From Folioceros fuciformis (Eukaryota; Anthocerotophyta; Anthocerotopsida; Anthocerotales): DNA of 56,783 nt. Positions 33,509 to 44,776 of the stretch are shown here, in pieces. The stretch lies in contig JBNGIO010005918.1 of assembly GCA_049999805.1 (NCBI GenBank), positions 140,357 through 197,139 of the forward strand, written 5' to 3'. Position numbers and translations under genes: made by a program. Below the pieces are notes generated by a model, which did not search any database, had not been told where the DNA came from, and saw only the letters and a list, made by a program, of their open reading frames with translations. How positions within the stretch are numbered: the stretch's first letter is position 1; every line of letters begins with the position of its first letter.

Positions 33509-36052
33509 GCACTGTTTGTATGGGAAACAAACAAAGTCACCACATGGAGCAAGAGGTAAACACAAAAGTAAACCTCTTGAGTTGGTACACAGTGACGTTT
33601 GTGGACCTATGTCCACTGTATCATTAGGCAATGCACCCTATTTAGTCACTTTCATAGATGATTTCTCACGCAAGGTGTGGGTTTATCCTTTGAGGAAAAA
33701 GGATGATGTTCTGACAGTGTTTCAGAAATTCGTCACCCTTGTGGAGAATCAGTCTGGCCTCCGACTAAAGTGTCTAAGGACAGACAATGGGGGAGAGTAT
33801 GTTTCGAAGGCTTTCCAGTCATTCTATAATTCCAAGGGAATCAAGAGAGAATTGACTGCGCCGTATACTCCTCCCCAAAATGGTGTGGTTGAACGGATGA
33901 ACAGGACCATCCAGGAGAGGATGCGTAGTTTGTTGTCAAACTCTAGATTGCCTAACAGATTTTGGGCAGAAGCAGTGGTTACTGCAGTGCATCTTATTAA
34001 CAGATCTCCTAATAGGGTTGTGGATGAGCAAGTTCCAGAGGAAATGTGGTCTGGGAAGAAGCCGTCTTACAAGCATCTATGAGTGTTTGGCTGCGAGGCA
34101 TACTACCATGTTCCGAAGGAGTTTCGGGACAAGTTGGCTTCTAAGTCAAGAAAATGTATTTTTCTTGGCTATGGTGAATCTGGTGAGATAGGATACCGTC
34201 TGTGGGATCCAGAGGCCAAGAGGATGGTTCGTAGCGATGACGTGTTCGTCAATGAGACCAAGATGCACAAGAAGCCTACTCCAACTATGGAGGTGCGATG
34301 AGTGGCTTTCCAAGAAGATTGATTTGACAGTCCCGCGCAAGTTGAACGTCGTGATGTGTAGGAACAAGTTCCTCCACTTGTAGAAGAGGAGAGAGTGCAA
34401 CCAGCTCCGGTCGAGGCGCCAGTGCTTCGTAAGTCTGGAAGGATTTCACGTCCTCCTTATAGGTATGTTGCATCTCTTGGTTATGTCATGCTGACAGATT
34501 GTGGGGAGCCCTCTTGTTATCAAGAGGCCATGTCAGTGACTGACAAGGACAAGTGGGAGAAGGCGATGCAGTCGCAGATGGATTCGCTCCATAAGAACCA
34601 AACGTGGGAGTTGGTTTGGTTGCCTAGGGGCAAGAAGGTGTTGCCATGCAAATGGGTGTATAAGATGAAGGACATACCCGATTATGGCAAACCCAAGTAC
34701 AAGGCATGATTGGTTGCTAAGGGTTTTAAGCAATAGCAAGGTATTGACTTTGATAAGATTTTCTCACCAGTTGTCAAAATGACCACTTTGCGCTGTGATT
34801 TTGGTCTGGTTGTGAGGAATGACATGGAACTTGTCCGGATGGATGTGAAGTCGGCATTTTTGCATGGTGATCTCTAGGAAGAGGTATACATGTAGCAACC
34901 AGAGGGTTTCATTGAGAAAGGCAAAGAGAATATGGTGTGCAGGTTAAAGAAGAGCCTCTATAGTTTGAAACAGGCACCCAAGGAGTGGTATTACAAGTTC
35001 CACTCATTTATGCTTTCTCAAGGCTACAAGCGTAGCGATGAGGATCATTGGCTCTATACAAAGCAAGCTAAGGATGGAAGCTTGCTCATTCTGGTCCTAT
35101 ATGTGGATGATATGCTAATTGCTGGGAATAGCAGTGATGAGATTTCAATCTTGAATTCAAAGTTGAATGCTCGCTTTGACATGACAGACTCGGGAGAGAC
35201 AAGCCATATTCTTGGCATGCGTATTCATGGAGACAGAAGTGTTTGCTTTACTTGTCTCAGATTGAATACATTAACAAGGTGCTTCAACGTTTCAACATGG
35301 AGAAGAGGAAGATATTAAGTACTTCGTTGCCTCCATATGTGAAACTTTCAAGCAAGGATTGCCCAAGCTCTGCGGAGGACAAAGCTAAAATGGAGAAGGT
35401 TCCATACTCATCAGATGTAGAGAGTTTGATGTATGCAATGATTGCTACACATCCTAACATTGCCTTTGAAGTGAGAATGGTTAGCAGGTTTATGTCAAAC
35501 CCTGGCAGGAAGCATTGGGAGGCAGTGAAAGGAGTTATGAGGTACTTGAATGGTACGAAAGCTTTGTGCTTATGTTTTGGTAGTGAAGATGCATCTGTTG
35601 TGGGATATACGGATGCTGATTATGTAGGGGATATGGACAAAAGGAGGTCCACATCAGGTTATGTCTTCATGTGCACTGGAGGGGTAGTCTCATGGCGATC
35701 TCGTTTGCAATCGTGCATAATGCTATCTACCACAGAGACCAAGTATGTTGCAGCGACTGAGGCTTGCAAGGAAGCCATGTGGCTTGCTTTAGTGGAAGAC
35801 TTGGGGATCAAGGTTGAGATGCTAGTGTTGCATTGTGATAGCCAGAGTGCTATCCAATGGGCAAAGAATCCAATGTTTCATGCGAAGACCAAACATGTGG
35901 AAGTGAAGTATTACTTCATTTGAGAGGTGTTGGAAGACAAGAGGGTACAGCTTATCAAAGTTCACACCAGTCAGAACCCTGCAGATATTCTTACCAAGGG
36001 GCTCTTTACGGAGAAATTCGCACAAGCTCGGACACTCATGGGCATGAGGTAG
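33498..36052 (+). pseudogene. Copia pol: integrase, reverse transcriptase, RNase H (broken)
   Basis: Integrase: CEHCLYGKQTK, HSDVCGPM, FIDDFSRKVWVYPL, LRTDNGGEYVS and PQNGVVERMNRTI (the D-D-E core). Reverse transcriptase: LVAKGFKQ, RMDVKSAFLHGDL, KKSLYSLKQAPKEWY and the catalytic YVDD at about 35101. RNase H: YTDADYVGDMDKRRSTSGY, LSTTETKYVA and HCDSQSAIQ, ending NPADILTKGL. In-frame stops at 34080, 34299, 34320, 34359, 34707, 34734, 34875, 34893 and 35921, plus a one-base shift near 35240, inactivate it. Confidence 0.95.
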
Positions 36053-36084
36053 ACCACTCTCCTATGAAGGTAAATTGGCCTTTA

Positions 36085-36094
36085 AGTGGGAGGT
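36085..36094 (+). other. Copia polypurine tract
   Basis: AAGTGGGAGGT directly before the 3' LTR start TGTAAGG at 36095. This is the expected purine-rich primer for plus-strand DNA synthesis. Confidence 0.8.
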
Positions 36095-36380
36095 TGTAAG
36101 GTTATTAAAACCCAATGTGCTTAGACTAATGTGTTTAGTCTAAGATTAGTATCAAGTTAAGTATCATTTATTTAGATTAACTTAATCTAATCTTTAGGAA
36201 GGTTCTTGCTCAGCTTCCTGTACGCTTCTTGTAAAGCTTCCTTGGAAGCTCTTCTAGAGGGTATAAATACCCTCTTGAGCTCCCTTGCGGCACAGAGTGT
36301 GAGACCTCTCTTTCTCCTCTCCTCCTTCATCATGTAGCTCCCCTCCTCCTTCATCATGTGGCTCCCCTAGCGATCCTTCA
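36095..36380 (+). repeat. Copia 3' LTR (286 bp)
   Basis: Aligns with the 5' LTR throughout but with many substitutions and a rearranged CTCCTC-rich end. The TATA box is kept (36262-36269). The first stem is kept, but the second palindrome is decayed. It ends TCCTTCA rather than TCCTACA. Confidence 0.93.
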
Positions 36381-37163
36381 TTGTCTCCCACCCAAGGTTT
36401 AGCACATATGAAGACAGGGCTTGTGGAGCTGAGGCCTTACATAACAACTGGAGACAATGAGTGGTGGGAGAGCTTTTGGAAGGACCAGAAAAAGATTGCA
36501 ATCATTGTTGAGAACAAGATCAATATCATGCTTCAAGTACCCTCGAGATGGTACTCTTGGGTGGCGGTGGAAGCATTAGCAAAGCCCATTGTTATATCGG
36601 ATGTACATTTGCTAGATGGGGCTTTGTTACATGACCTCCCTTGTTGCGATACGTACCTTGGAGGATATCAAAGCCGCCAAAGACAACATGAAGAAATGAA
36701 CAGGTTGAATGGGGATGTTTCAGAAATATGAAAGGACATGTATATTGCAACACCTTGCTTCACTAACACACATAACGTACCATTTTGGATCGCAAGGGTT
36801 GTTGAAGTGAGACTAAAGGCGCAAAGGCCATCTTTGTTAGTGCACTAGTACATGACAAAGCACACTGATGCATTCAAGGGGAAGTATGTTGAGGAATACA
36901 TCATGCGAGGAAGGGTGCCTGACGTCGTAGAGCTTTCCCGGCCACATGGGCAGAAATTGGTTTTCCCTAAAAACATACAAGAAATATATTTGAATGATAC
37001 AGTTATCTTGTACTATGGTTTCAGCCTAATCGCACAGAAGCACTTATATGCAACGAACAAGAAGGCCATTAGAGACAAACTTAGTGCACTGTGTGGGTGC
37101 ATAGAACCACAAAGCAAGATGGGTTGCAATGATAGTGAAGATAACAATGATGCTGACATGTAG
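36381..37163 (+). pseudogene. Unrecognised decayed gene fragment with an FWI-ARVVEV module
   Basis: One reading with two internal stops joins 36381-36731 and 36852-37163. Features: a PSRWYSWVAVEALAKP stretch, then VPFWIARVVEV, an HxYMTKHTDAFKGKYVEEY segment, VELSRPHGQKLV and TVILYYGFSL, with an acidic end. FWIARVVEV followed by aromatic strands resembles a small beta-barrel reader fold (BAH/chromo-like), which is a guess. One stop (TAG in LVH-TAG-YM) probably replaces a Trp codon. It abuts the Copia 3' LTR directly and is not the continuation of what lies left of the 5' LTR. Confidence 0.4.
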
Positions 37164-38587
37164 GTAGACGATGTATGATGATGTTCTGGATGAAGTCGTC
37201 AGTGATGCTTGTGAGCAATAATTAGGAAATTAGGTGATAGGTTGCTAGCAGTAAACACTCATTGTCCTGACCCTGTGAACCGTTGAGAAAGGGTTGGGAT
37301 TTACATGTTTTCATCCACTTTGTTGTAATTCATTGTAAAAGAAAGCATCCATAGTAGGCAACACTTGCCATGTGGAAAAGATAAACCCATTTGCATAATG
37401 AGTTAGTTGCCATCCGTGGTATGGCCGACCATTTATACTATCTACCAATACACCATGGGGGTACGTACATATCAACACAAGCAATATGATCGAATGGTTT
37501 AAGGCAATGGATGTCGGCCGACCAGCGCCTACCAGATGTCTTGGGCTTAAACACTCCTAGTGTTGAGCATGTTTGTGACCTAGTGGCACGTGACCTTGTG
37601 AGCACTTTCAAAAACCTTTCCCTTCAACATGTGACATATCCCCAACAGTGATGCTGGGCTTCACCATCGTTCCCTCTTAGTGAAGAAGATATTGTGAAGG
37701 CGAGAGTGGGACATTAGAGCCAATTGTAACAAGGCTCTAAGAACACACTCTTACTCAAAACTTAGACGGATAGAAAGGAAGTACCGGCTGTGGAACATGA
37801 AATTTTGGGATACGGGACGGGCTCCTATCCTATTGTGTTGAGTGTTTTGCCCAAAGTTTGGTTCGATTTGTGTCTTCTCTTCTTGTTTGTGTCTGTTTGA
37901 GTCTTGTGTGGCGTTTCTTGGTCATTGGTGGTCAACTTACGCATCAAACGTACCTAAGCATTTTATAGGTATGAGGAGTTACTGTCTAACCAGATTTTCC
38001 ACAATTATTTTAGAGTTCCTGCCAGATAGAGCGAAACCGTCGGTCTGATTCTTAGTAGATTGACCTACGTCCATTCAAGGTGATTTTTGTGAGTCAGTGA
38101 GTTTGTCAGTAAGAGAATAGACTCCTAAGTCTAAATAGGGTAATAAGGGTTAGCCATTAGCTAGTGTCAGTTAAGTATCTATGGATAACAAGCCTATGCG
38201 GCAGGTAGGTCAGACAATGGGAGGACCTCCTATACTTAGGGAGATTAGAGCAGATTTGGGACACGTGTGAGCATGCATAGCAGGAGTAAAATGGCGAGGA
38301 GTATGCAAATGTGGCCAGTACCTTCTGCGGCTGGTGCCATCACCAAACCGACTTGCTTCTTACACCCGCTCTTTAGCTCTCGAAGACAAATCGCCTACCT
38401 TAGCTCTTGCAGAGAATCAAAGGAAGGGACAAGACTGATCGGAGGACGAAGTGTTTTCTGCTGCAGGAGTGTGCACCTTATATAGGCAAAAACACAAGTC
38501 GAAGTCTAAGGAGTGTTGAACTTTTCTTGTTGTGTGTAGGAGTCCTTGGATCTCGGTGTTTTCAAAATCAGCAGTTGCCTATCTAAG
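37164..38587. other. Spacer between decayed gene fragments
   Basis: Moderately AT-rich. No coding signature was found; frames 37842-38048 and 38267-38485 have none. T/G-rich tracts around 37850-37930 look like untranslated or LTR-type sequence, but no matching copy was found in the window. Confidence 0.4.
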
Positions 38588-41134
38588 ATGGCAAGGACGA
38601 AGAAGACCACTTGTGGTGGGCATAATGATAGAAATCAAAGGAGGGGAGGGGAAGGAAGTAGATTCGCAATCCCTGTCCCGAGTTTCACTTGTTTTGGAGG
38701 ATAGCTTAACCCTCGCAACCTCCTAGAGTTTCAACCTTGGCCTAGGGAGGGCAAAATCCAGTTGTTGTGGATTTATGGGAGCCATTGGGCTTTTTCTCAC
38801 CAAGGTCTGGTGGCGGAATGTTACAGGAACTTGCAGTAGACGAATGAGCAACTGGCAGCCTTGCCTGAACGGAATGCTAGGACAGACCCTCGGTGCTGGA
38901 CAATCAAGAGTATTTGCCAGGTCTACGGTAGGCCTAAGTTAGAGAGTGATGGTATCAGCTTGGCGGACAAAACCACAGATGGCAAAAAGTCTTCGATACC
39001 TTCCCTACCAAATGGAGTAGTGGACATGTTGGTTGGAGGATTGCAGGTTGGAGAATGGCTGGAGGATATACTAGATTAAGGACCACAAGTGGAAATTGTT
39101 TACCAAAATTGTCTTGGGTCTCGTTAATTACCAATGTACTTGTTATTTCAACAATGTTTTCTTGCATTTTTTGTGGAGAGTGACTCAAGGGGAGAAACTA
39201 GATTGGGGACTAATCATGTATGAAGCCTACACCTACCACAGGGAGAAGCTGCTACGACCCAATTTTGCAGATGAAGGAGGAGCTCGACCTTGCTATCTGA
39301 CCCCTTATCTGGTGCATCTCTGGTCTACTGAAGGGTTGTTGACAGACGATGAATATGCACATGCAGAGAGGCCCTTTGTAGTCATTACCTTGAGAGATGT
39401 GGAGCCTATAGGTCAGAGGGATAGGGAACCCAACCAACCATGCCAGTACCATACTCAACCTACGATGTGGGTAGGGAAGAAGATGGAGGAGCAGTGCCTC
39501 TCATGAGTAGAAGGAGGAGGAAGTCCCTAGTGTCCGGAAGGGAGCAAATCATGTCACTCCAACAAGGAAGAAAGCAATCCCTCCGGAAGAGAGTCCAACA
39601 GAGATGGAGCCACCTACCCAAGAGAACCCAACCCTTGAAGAGTGCCCACCACAAGAGGAGGAAGACAAAGAGCAAGAGAAGAGAGATCCCTTGTGTGAGA
39701 TGTTGGAGTACTATGTAAAGATCGATAAGATTGATTGGCAAACAGCAAGGAGGACATTAGAAGATTTGAAGACAAAGGTAAGGAGGAAGCCAACTATTTG
39801 CGTGCATTCCTCAGTGATTGGGAGGTAGAACAAGAAGATTTTAGGCAAGTTAACCAACAACAAGGAGACCTACTAATTCAATTGCATGCCCAAATCGCTA
39901 AGTTGAAGCACTCACTGGACACTACTCAATCTGAATTATTGGAAGCACGTCAGCAAGTTGTGGGTTCGGAAGAGAAGAGACAACAGGATGAGGCGACACT
40001 GTGAGAGAGGGTGTCACAACTACGAAATCTAGAGGCTTAGCTAGAAGGGCGCAAGAATGAAGTAAAAAACAAGGACACAGAAATTCAATGACTGACTGAA
40101 GAACAGTCTCGCCTACAGCAGGAGAGGAAGAAGGATCAACTACGATTTGAGGAGGTAAAGCAGCAAAAGGAGAACTTGGAACTTCAACATGCCTCCCAGA
40201 TTCACAAGATGTTGGTTGTCCGGAAGCGTAGGTTCCGAGTGCACTACGCCATCCAATTTGGTTTGCTAACCCAACTATGTTTCCTACAGGAAGAGAATGT
40301 GGCCCTACAGTTAAAAGTAGGCAGATTGACCTTTGAGAGAGATGCCTATCAACAGCGTGCGCAAGGTGACCCTCTGGATTTGGAGGAACTCAAACTGACT
40401 TTGGAGGAGGAAAGGGTGCACCTACATAGCAAGATTTTGAAGACCAACCAAGAGTTGCTGAAGATTGCCAAGAGGAAGGCTATTGAGCCTCATGACAACG
40501 ACCGAGGTAAGTTGAAGAAGTCCATACCTCCCATGACAGAAAGCACAAAAGACAATGACATGAATAGAGAAGATTCTGAGTGGGAGGAGGTACCTAAGTA
40601 GGAGGAAGAGGAATGGGTGAGAGAAGCTGGTGAAACATTGACTGATCTGGCAGACCTACCGCCACAGGGGGGACTTGTTGTCGAACCACCTAAAGAGGCA
40701 AAAGGGAGAAAACCTACGAACGATGGAGGGGAACAACTGGAAGAAGGAGAACGTACAATGGAGGAGGGAAGAGAGCGAGAAGAAGTGCAAGAGGCAACAA
40801 AGGAAAAAATTGTGTAGATAAAGAGGAAGCCTACATGCGCCGATGGGGACCCTATGCGTTTGGGAGGAAAAGATCAGGACCTAAAGAAAGACAGCCATCT
40901 GGTGTTGCCAACTGCCTCGGAGTCTCGAGGAGCAAAGAATCTTCCTCTGTAGAGTGATCCAGCCCCATCCCAACCTTCTATAGTGGTATCCAAAGGAGTG
41001 AAGCGCCCTTTTGTTGAAGACATTAATACGTCACCCTTGCAGGATTCCAAGAGGCAGCAGCGAGGAGATTAGGTGGAGAGCACCAACGAGACGAGAGGAG
41101 CTGATTGCGCAGTGGCTAGGGGAAGAGATAGGCT
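38588..41134 (+). pseudogene. Decayed transposon-type gene: VYGR/YLVHLW domain plus long coiled coil
   Basis: The plus-strand reading begins MARTKK (38588). It continues LVAECYRNLQ, WTIKSICQVYGRP, then (39096-39506) FLWRVTQGEKLDWGLIMYEA and CYLTPYLVHLW, and then a long Gln/Glu/Lys/Leu coiled coil (39735-40600, for example LIQLHAQIAKLKHSL and LEELKLTLEEERVHLHSKI), a Glu-rich acidic part and a basic end (VKRPFVEDINTS). The order matches the extra ORF at 22898-25379 (VYGR, G-x-x-h-x-x-G-x-I-x-x, PFLVHL, coiled coil). It is dead: frameshifts plus TGA/TAG stops, for example near 40003, 40038, 40089, 40600 and 40816. No LTR of its own was identified. Confidence 0.55.
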
Positions 41135-41839
41135 AGGCTAGGGAGGCTGAATTATTGTGAAGACTAAGAATAGTTGATGGCCTCCTGATTATACGGGATA
41201 CTTGCTAGATTTGCTTTTTGGATTACTTAAATCATGCTATCGGCACCCTAAGGCCCCTAATTGAAAATAGATAGAAGGCTAGGAGTATAAGATGGGCTGA
41301 GGATGCTCATCTTAGTGTGGATTTCTGGTGTGTTGAAGGAGCCTAGGGTGGCGTTTCCGGACTTGGTTGCGAAGGTCCTTTTGTGCTGACTTTTGAAGGC
41401 TTCAATCCTTCATCTTGAGAAAATTGTCACTCTTGCCCTTCATTCCAAATATCTCACCAGTGGCGCTACTAGTTTGTGGCACTAGGAGCAGCAAATCGCT
41501 TACAGGGACGGACCAGGGAATCCTACGACGACAATTGGTGTGGCCACTCAACAAGGGTCCTCGGATTTTGGGGTCCTATGCGACCACATCGGCTTGCATG
41601 GTCTAGCTCATGGGCTCAAAACAAGGAGACATATGTGTTTTTTGCAAATCATCGACCTGCGTGTGGACACCAGGTTATGAGAATGGTAGGATTGGCGAGC
41701 ACACTGACCTTGTTTTCCGACGTTCATTTTCGACAACGGTTTAAAAAAGCCCTAGCTGGCATCATCATCGACCTCAAGACAAGAATGTCGTACATTTGCC
41801 ACCCTTCATGCATATTTCCCCCCTTGCAAATTTCTTGCA
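41135..41839. other. Spacer before the CACTA relic
   Basis: No recognisable gene. Frames 41415-41606 and 41476-41859 lack features. It may contain subterminal sequence of the CACTA element, but no CACTA terminal repeat was found. Confidence 0.35.
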
Positions 41840-43190
41840 TTATCCTTTTCTCCTACTAACGTGTGCCACAAGGACTCTACATTGTTCTTCACTACATGCA
41901 TAACATCTTTTAGCGCCCATTTCAACATATTCTGCCGATGGGTTAAGTATTGAAATCATGCGCTTTCTGTCTTGTCCCAAACTGGCCTCTCTCGCACAAA
42001 TCCCAAGTGGACACCTCCATGAGTTGTGCAAAAGTTGGAGGCTGGGTTCGTGGTCGCCGCTCAATCTCATTGTTATACCGTCCCTTATATAGTTGCCTCC
42101 CAACATGGTGAGGGGGGAGGCATCTCCGTGCCCCAAGATACTCTTCCTTCTTGAAGTGTTGGGCCCAGCAGGAATCCAAACCCTCCTTGCAATCTAAGCA
42201 TGCTTGATTGCCCTTCTTTTGGAATCCAATGAGCGTCCCAAGGCCTCGTTAGTCTGCAGTAATGTTCAACATAGGAGGCCGAAATATAAAATGCCGCTAA
42301 GGGTTGTCCATGGGCAACGAGTAATCTTCCATTTGGAAACCATGCCACAATTCCTGCAAGTCCTCCAAAAGTGGTGCTAGGTAGACATCAAAGTTTGGAA
42401 CAATGTGCAGGCCCGACATAGTTATTGGCATGATGATGTTTGTGGCCTTCTTGCTTACCCAAGGGGGGAGGTTATGCACAAATAGCATTATATGCCAAAT
42501 TGAAGCTATGGTGGACAAATGCCCAAATGGGTTAAATCCATCAGATGCCAATCCCAGCCAAACGTTCCTTCCCTCTATGCCCATTATCAATACTGTCTAA
42601 GTGTGCCCACGATGGTGTGTTTGCCATTGTGGACATTGAGCCATCTGTGCTCCGGCTCTCCATGTATGTTGTCATGAGCTTGGCCATCGTGGGTGCCCAG
42701 AACATCCGACGCAAGCGGTCCTTGAACGAGAAGTGCCACATTGCCTTTGGAGGTGCTTTTCTACTCCCATTTGGTAGGCCAGTCCCTTGAACATAGCGGT
42801 TCGCATTGCACTTGACATAGGCTTCGTCGTCCTTGTGAGGGCTGTGGAATAAGAGGCAATCATTGATGCATGCATGGATTTTCATAAATCGAGGCCCGAA
42901 CAACAATTGTGATTTCTTTGCCTCCTCAATGCTTGATGGGAAATAGGTGGTGCATGAGAGCACGTGCTACACGATGGTTTGGAAAATCGCTAGCATGGCG
43001 GCGTTCGAGATTCCGTACTCAGATTGCAATGACAGGAGTAAGAGTGTTGCTTTCATGTGACACTCCGTACAAGTCTTTGTGGTTGTCACCATCCATAAGG
43101 GAGCGAGGTCATCTGCATTCACATCCTCTATTTGAAGTGGTGCGTCCCTTAGCCCCAGTAACAGGGGAGGGTTGTCATGCAACATAGCAT
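41840..43190 (-). pseudogene. CACTA (En/Spm) TNP2-type transposase relic
   Basis: Minus-strand pieces in order: IHACINDCLLFHS (42900), an LRRMFWAPTMAKLM...STDG segment (42700), VWLGLASDGFNPFGHLST and LFVHNLPPWV (42560-42430), a DVYLAPLLEDLQELW segment, LKDVMHVVKNN-like sequence readable near 41870-41910, and ALKD/KRM fragments between. SDGFNPFG and HNLPPW are the hallmarks of the TNP2/Transposase_21 family (Pfam PF02992). The pieces lie in three frames, so there are multiple indels. This is a class II DNA transposon moved by cut and paste; this copy is inactive. Confidence 0.88.
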
Positions 43191-43496
43191 TACCATTTGT
43201 TCAATTAGCGAATGTTGGTAGGCTACTTAAGTTGCCCACTTGTGCGGGGTCTAGAGTACCAGGCAAGTGATGTCTGGTTGGATATGAAACCCAACATCAT
43301 TCACAACATTTGAAGAAGACGCCATTGCGCTTAAAGCCTGGTGGGTGTGAGTGGATATGGATGTTGGCCACTCAGCTATGTGTGAAGCTCCTTCATTTGA
43401 ACATCTTCAGCCCCCTAAAATGACAAGGATAGGAATGTCAACGGATGAAGGCATGGTGCAAATGTAAGCACAAGAAAGACTTCCACCACATTCTTC

Positions 43497-43875
43497 TCAT
43501 CCTTCTTGTCTAAGATTCCATCTATAATGTCCAAATACTATTGCTTAGAATGACCTCANNNNNNNNNNAAGATTCCATCTATAATGTCCAAATACTATTG
43601 CTTAGAATGACCTCATCACATATCCCACCGAAGATTCCAACTATAATGTCCAAATACTATTGCTTAGAATGACCTCATCACATATCCCACCGAAGATTCC
43701 ATCTATGAGTACATCATCACTAACTCTGCTAGATGACAAAGCGATGTCATGTGTGATTCCCAAATACTATTGCTTGAGATGTACCTAATCACATATCCCA
43801 TCCAAGATTCCATATGTGATGCCCATATATTATGGCCTAGAATCACCTCATCACAAATCCTATCTAAGATTCCAA
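43497..43875. repeat. ~62-bp minisatellite with internal N gap
   Basis: Unit: AAGATTCCATCTATAATG, TCCAAATACTATTGCTTAGA, ATGACCTCATCACATATCCC. About five to six units, the later ones diverged. The 10-N gap at 43559-43568 is flanked by the same 47 bases on both sides. Confidence 0.9.
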
Positions 43876-44251
43876 GTGTGAGTTCATCATCACTAACCCC
43901 CTTGGGCTACGGAGCATACGTGCTGAGTAAGGTTTACAAATACTCTTCCATGCACGAGGATCTTGTCTTTATCCCTCTTTCTCTTACCACCCTTTATGCC
44001 TCTTTCTCTTAAGACCCTTTATCCCCTTACTCTTAAGACCCAAGGGGCCATAGGCAAAGGACTTTTCGAAGCTCATAGAGGAATGCGTGAAAGCTCATCG
44101 TAGCCACATGAATGGGAATCTCCGTCTTTCCTTGTGGTGGCATTTTTTCAACGGCATGTCTCCATCAGTCTACAAGGAGCGCTAGCCTACATAGTTAAGA
44201 GGATAATGTCTAGTGCAAGTCTTGCAGCTTCATTGACAACATTGGTAGGTA

Positions 44252-44400
44252 GGCTCTTTGTCATTTCACACTATGACATCTTGGGAGCAATAGGTGGGTA
44301 TGCCTTCTTCATTTCACATCACAACATACTAGAGGAGTAAGTGGGTATGCCTTTGTCATTTCACACTATGACATCCTATAAGCAATAAATGGGTATGTTT
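44252..44400. repeat. ~62-bp tandem repeat, 2-3 copies
   Basis: Units share TTTGTCATTTCACACTATGA, CATC, an AGCAATA-like segment and GGTGGGTATGCCTT. The middle copy is diverged. Confidence 0.75.
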
Positions 44401-44737
44401 TTGTAAGCCTTCTTTATTTCACACCATGACATCGATCTATGTGAGGTGCTAAACTCCCTTTCCACCTTGTACCCTCTTTGGATTGTTTCTACTCATTTGG
44501 ATAGATGGGACATGCTATCTCTTTTCAATAAAATATTTGAATTTATTCCATGTAGAAGCATAAAGAGAGTAGGCTGGTCTATTTAATCTGAAGTAAGTTC
44601 ATGAGTTAAAAATACTTGTATATATTGCGTAATGAAGAGGTTAAGGCGCCAAATGAAAATGTGCAGGCTACCAACTAAGCCACTATGCTTATAGCAATCA
44701 GTACGTGTGTGAAGCTTTTTGCAACTGATGTAATGAC

Positions 44738-44776
44738 AGGCAAGGGCAAGGGCAAGGGCAAGGGCCAGGGCAAGTG
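44738..44776. repeat. (GGGCAA)n hexanucleotide microsatellite
   Basis: Six or so GGGCAA units with one variant (GGGCCA). It lies upstream of the MIR319 promoter. A related GGGAAA/GGGGAA run lies at 44991-45030. Confidence 0.9.

Larger units (their letters stand above)
31473..36380 (+). mobile_element. Ty1/Copia LTR retrotransposon, complete outline but non-functional
   Basis: 4.9 kb with two LTRs (31473-31761, 36095-36380), tRNA-iMet-type PBS, gag with zinc knuckle, integrase, reverse transcriptase, RNase H and PPT, in Copia order (integrase before RT). The protease and pre-integrase part is missing, several in-frame stops and one frameshift are present, and the LTRs have diverged clearly. 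The 5-bp flanks (CTGGT at 31468-31472; TTGTC at 36381-36385) do not form a target-site duplication. Confidence 0.95.
43191..44640. other. Repeat-rich AT spacer
   Basis: No gene seen. Contains the minisatellites listed separately and a CTCTTAAGACCC-type short repeat (43970-44040). The N-terminal part of the CACTA transposase may extend a little into 43191-43320. Confidence 0.4.

Noticed and set aside
38588-38605. MARTKK start resembling a histone H3 N-terminus
   Set aside because: The similarity stops after six residues. The rest is the VYGR/coiled-coil relic.
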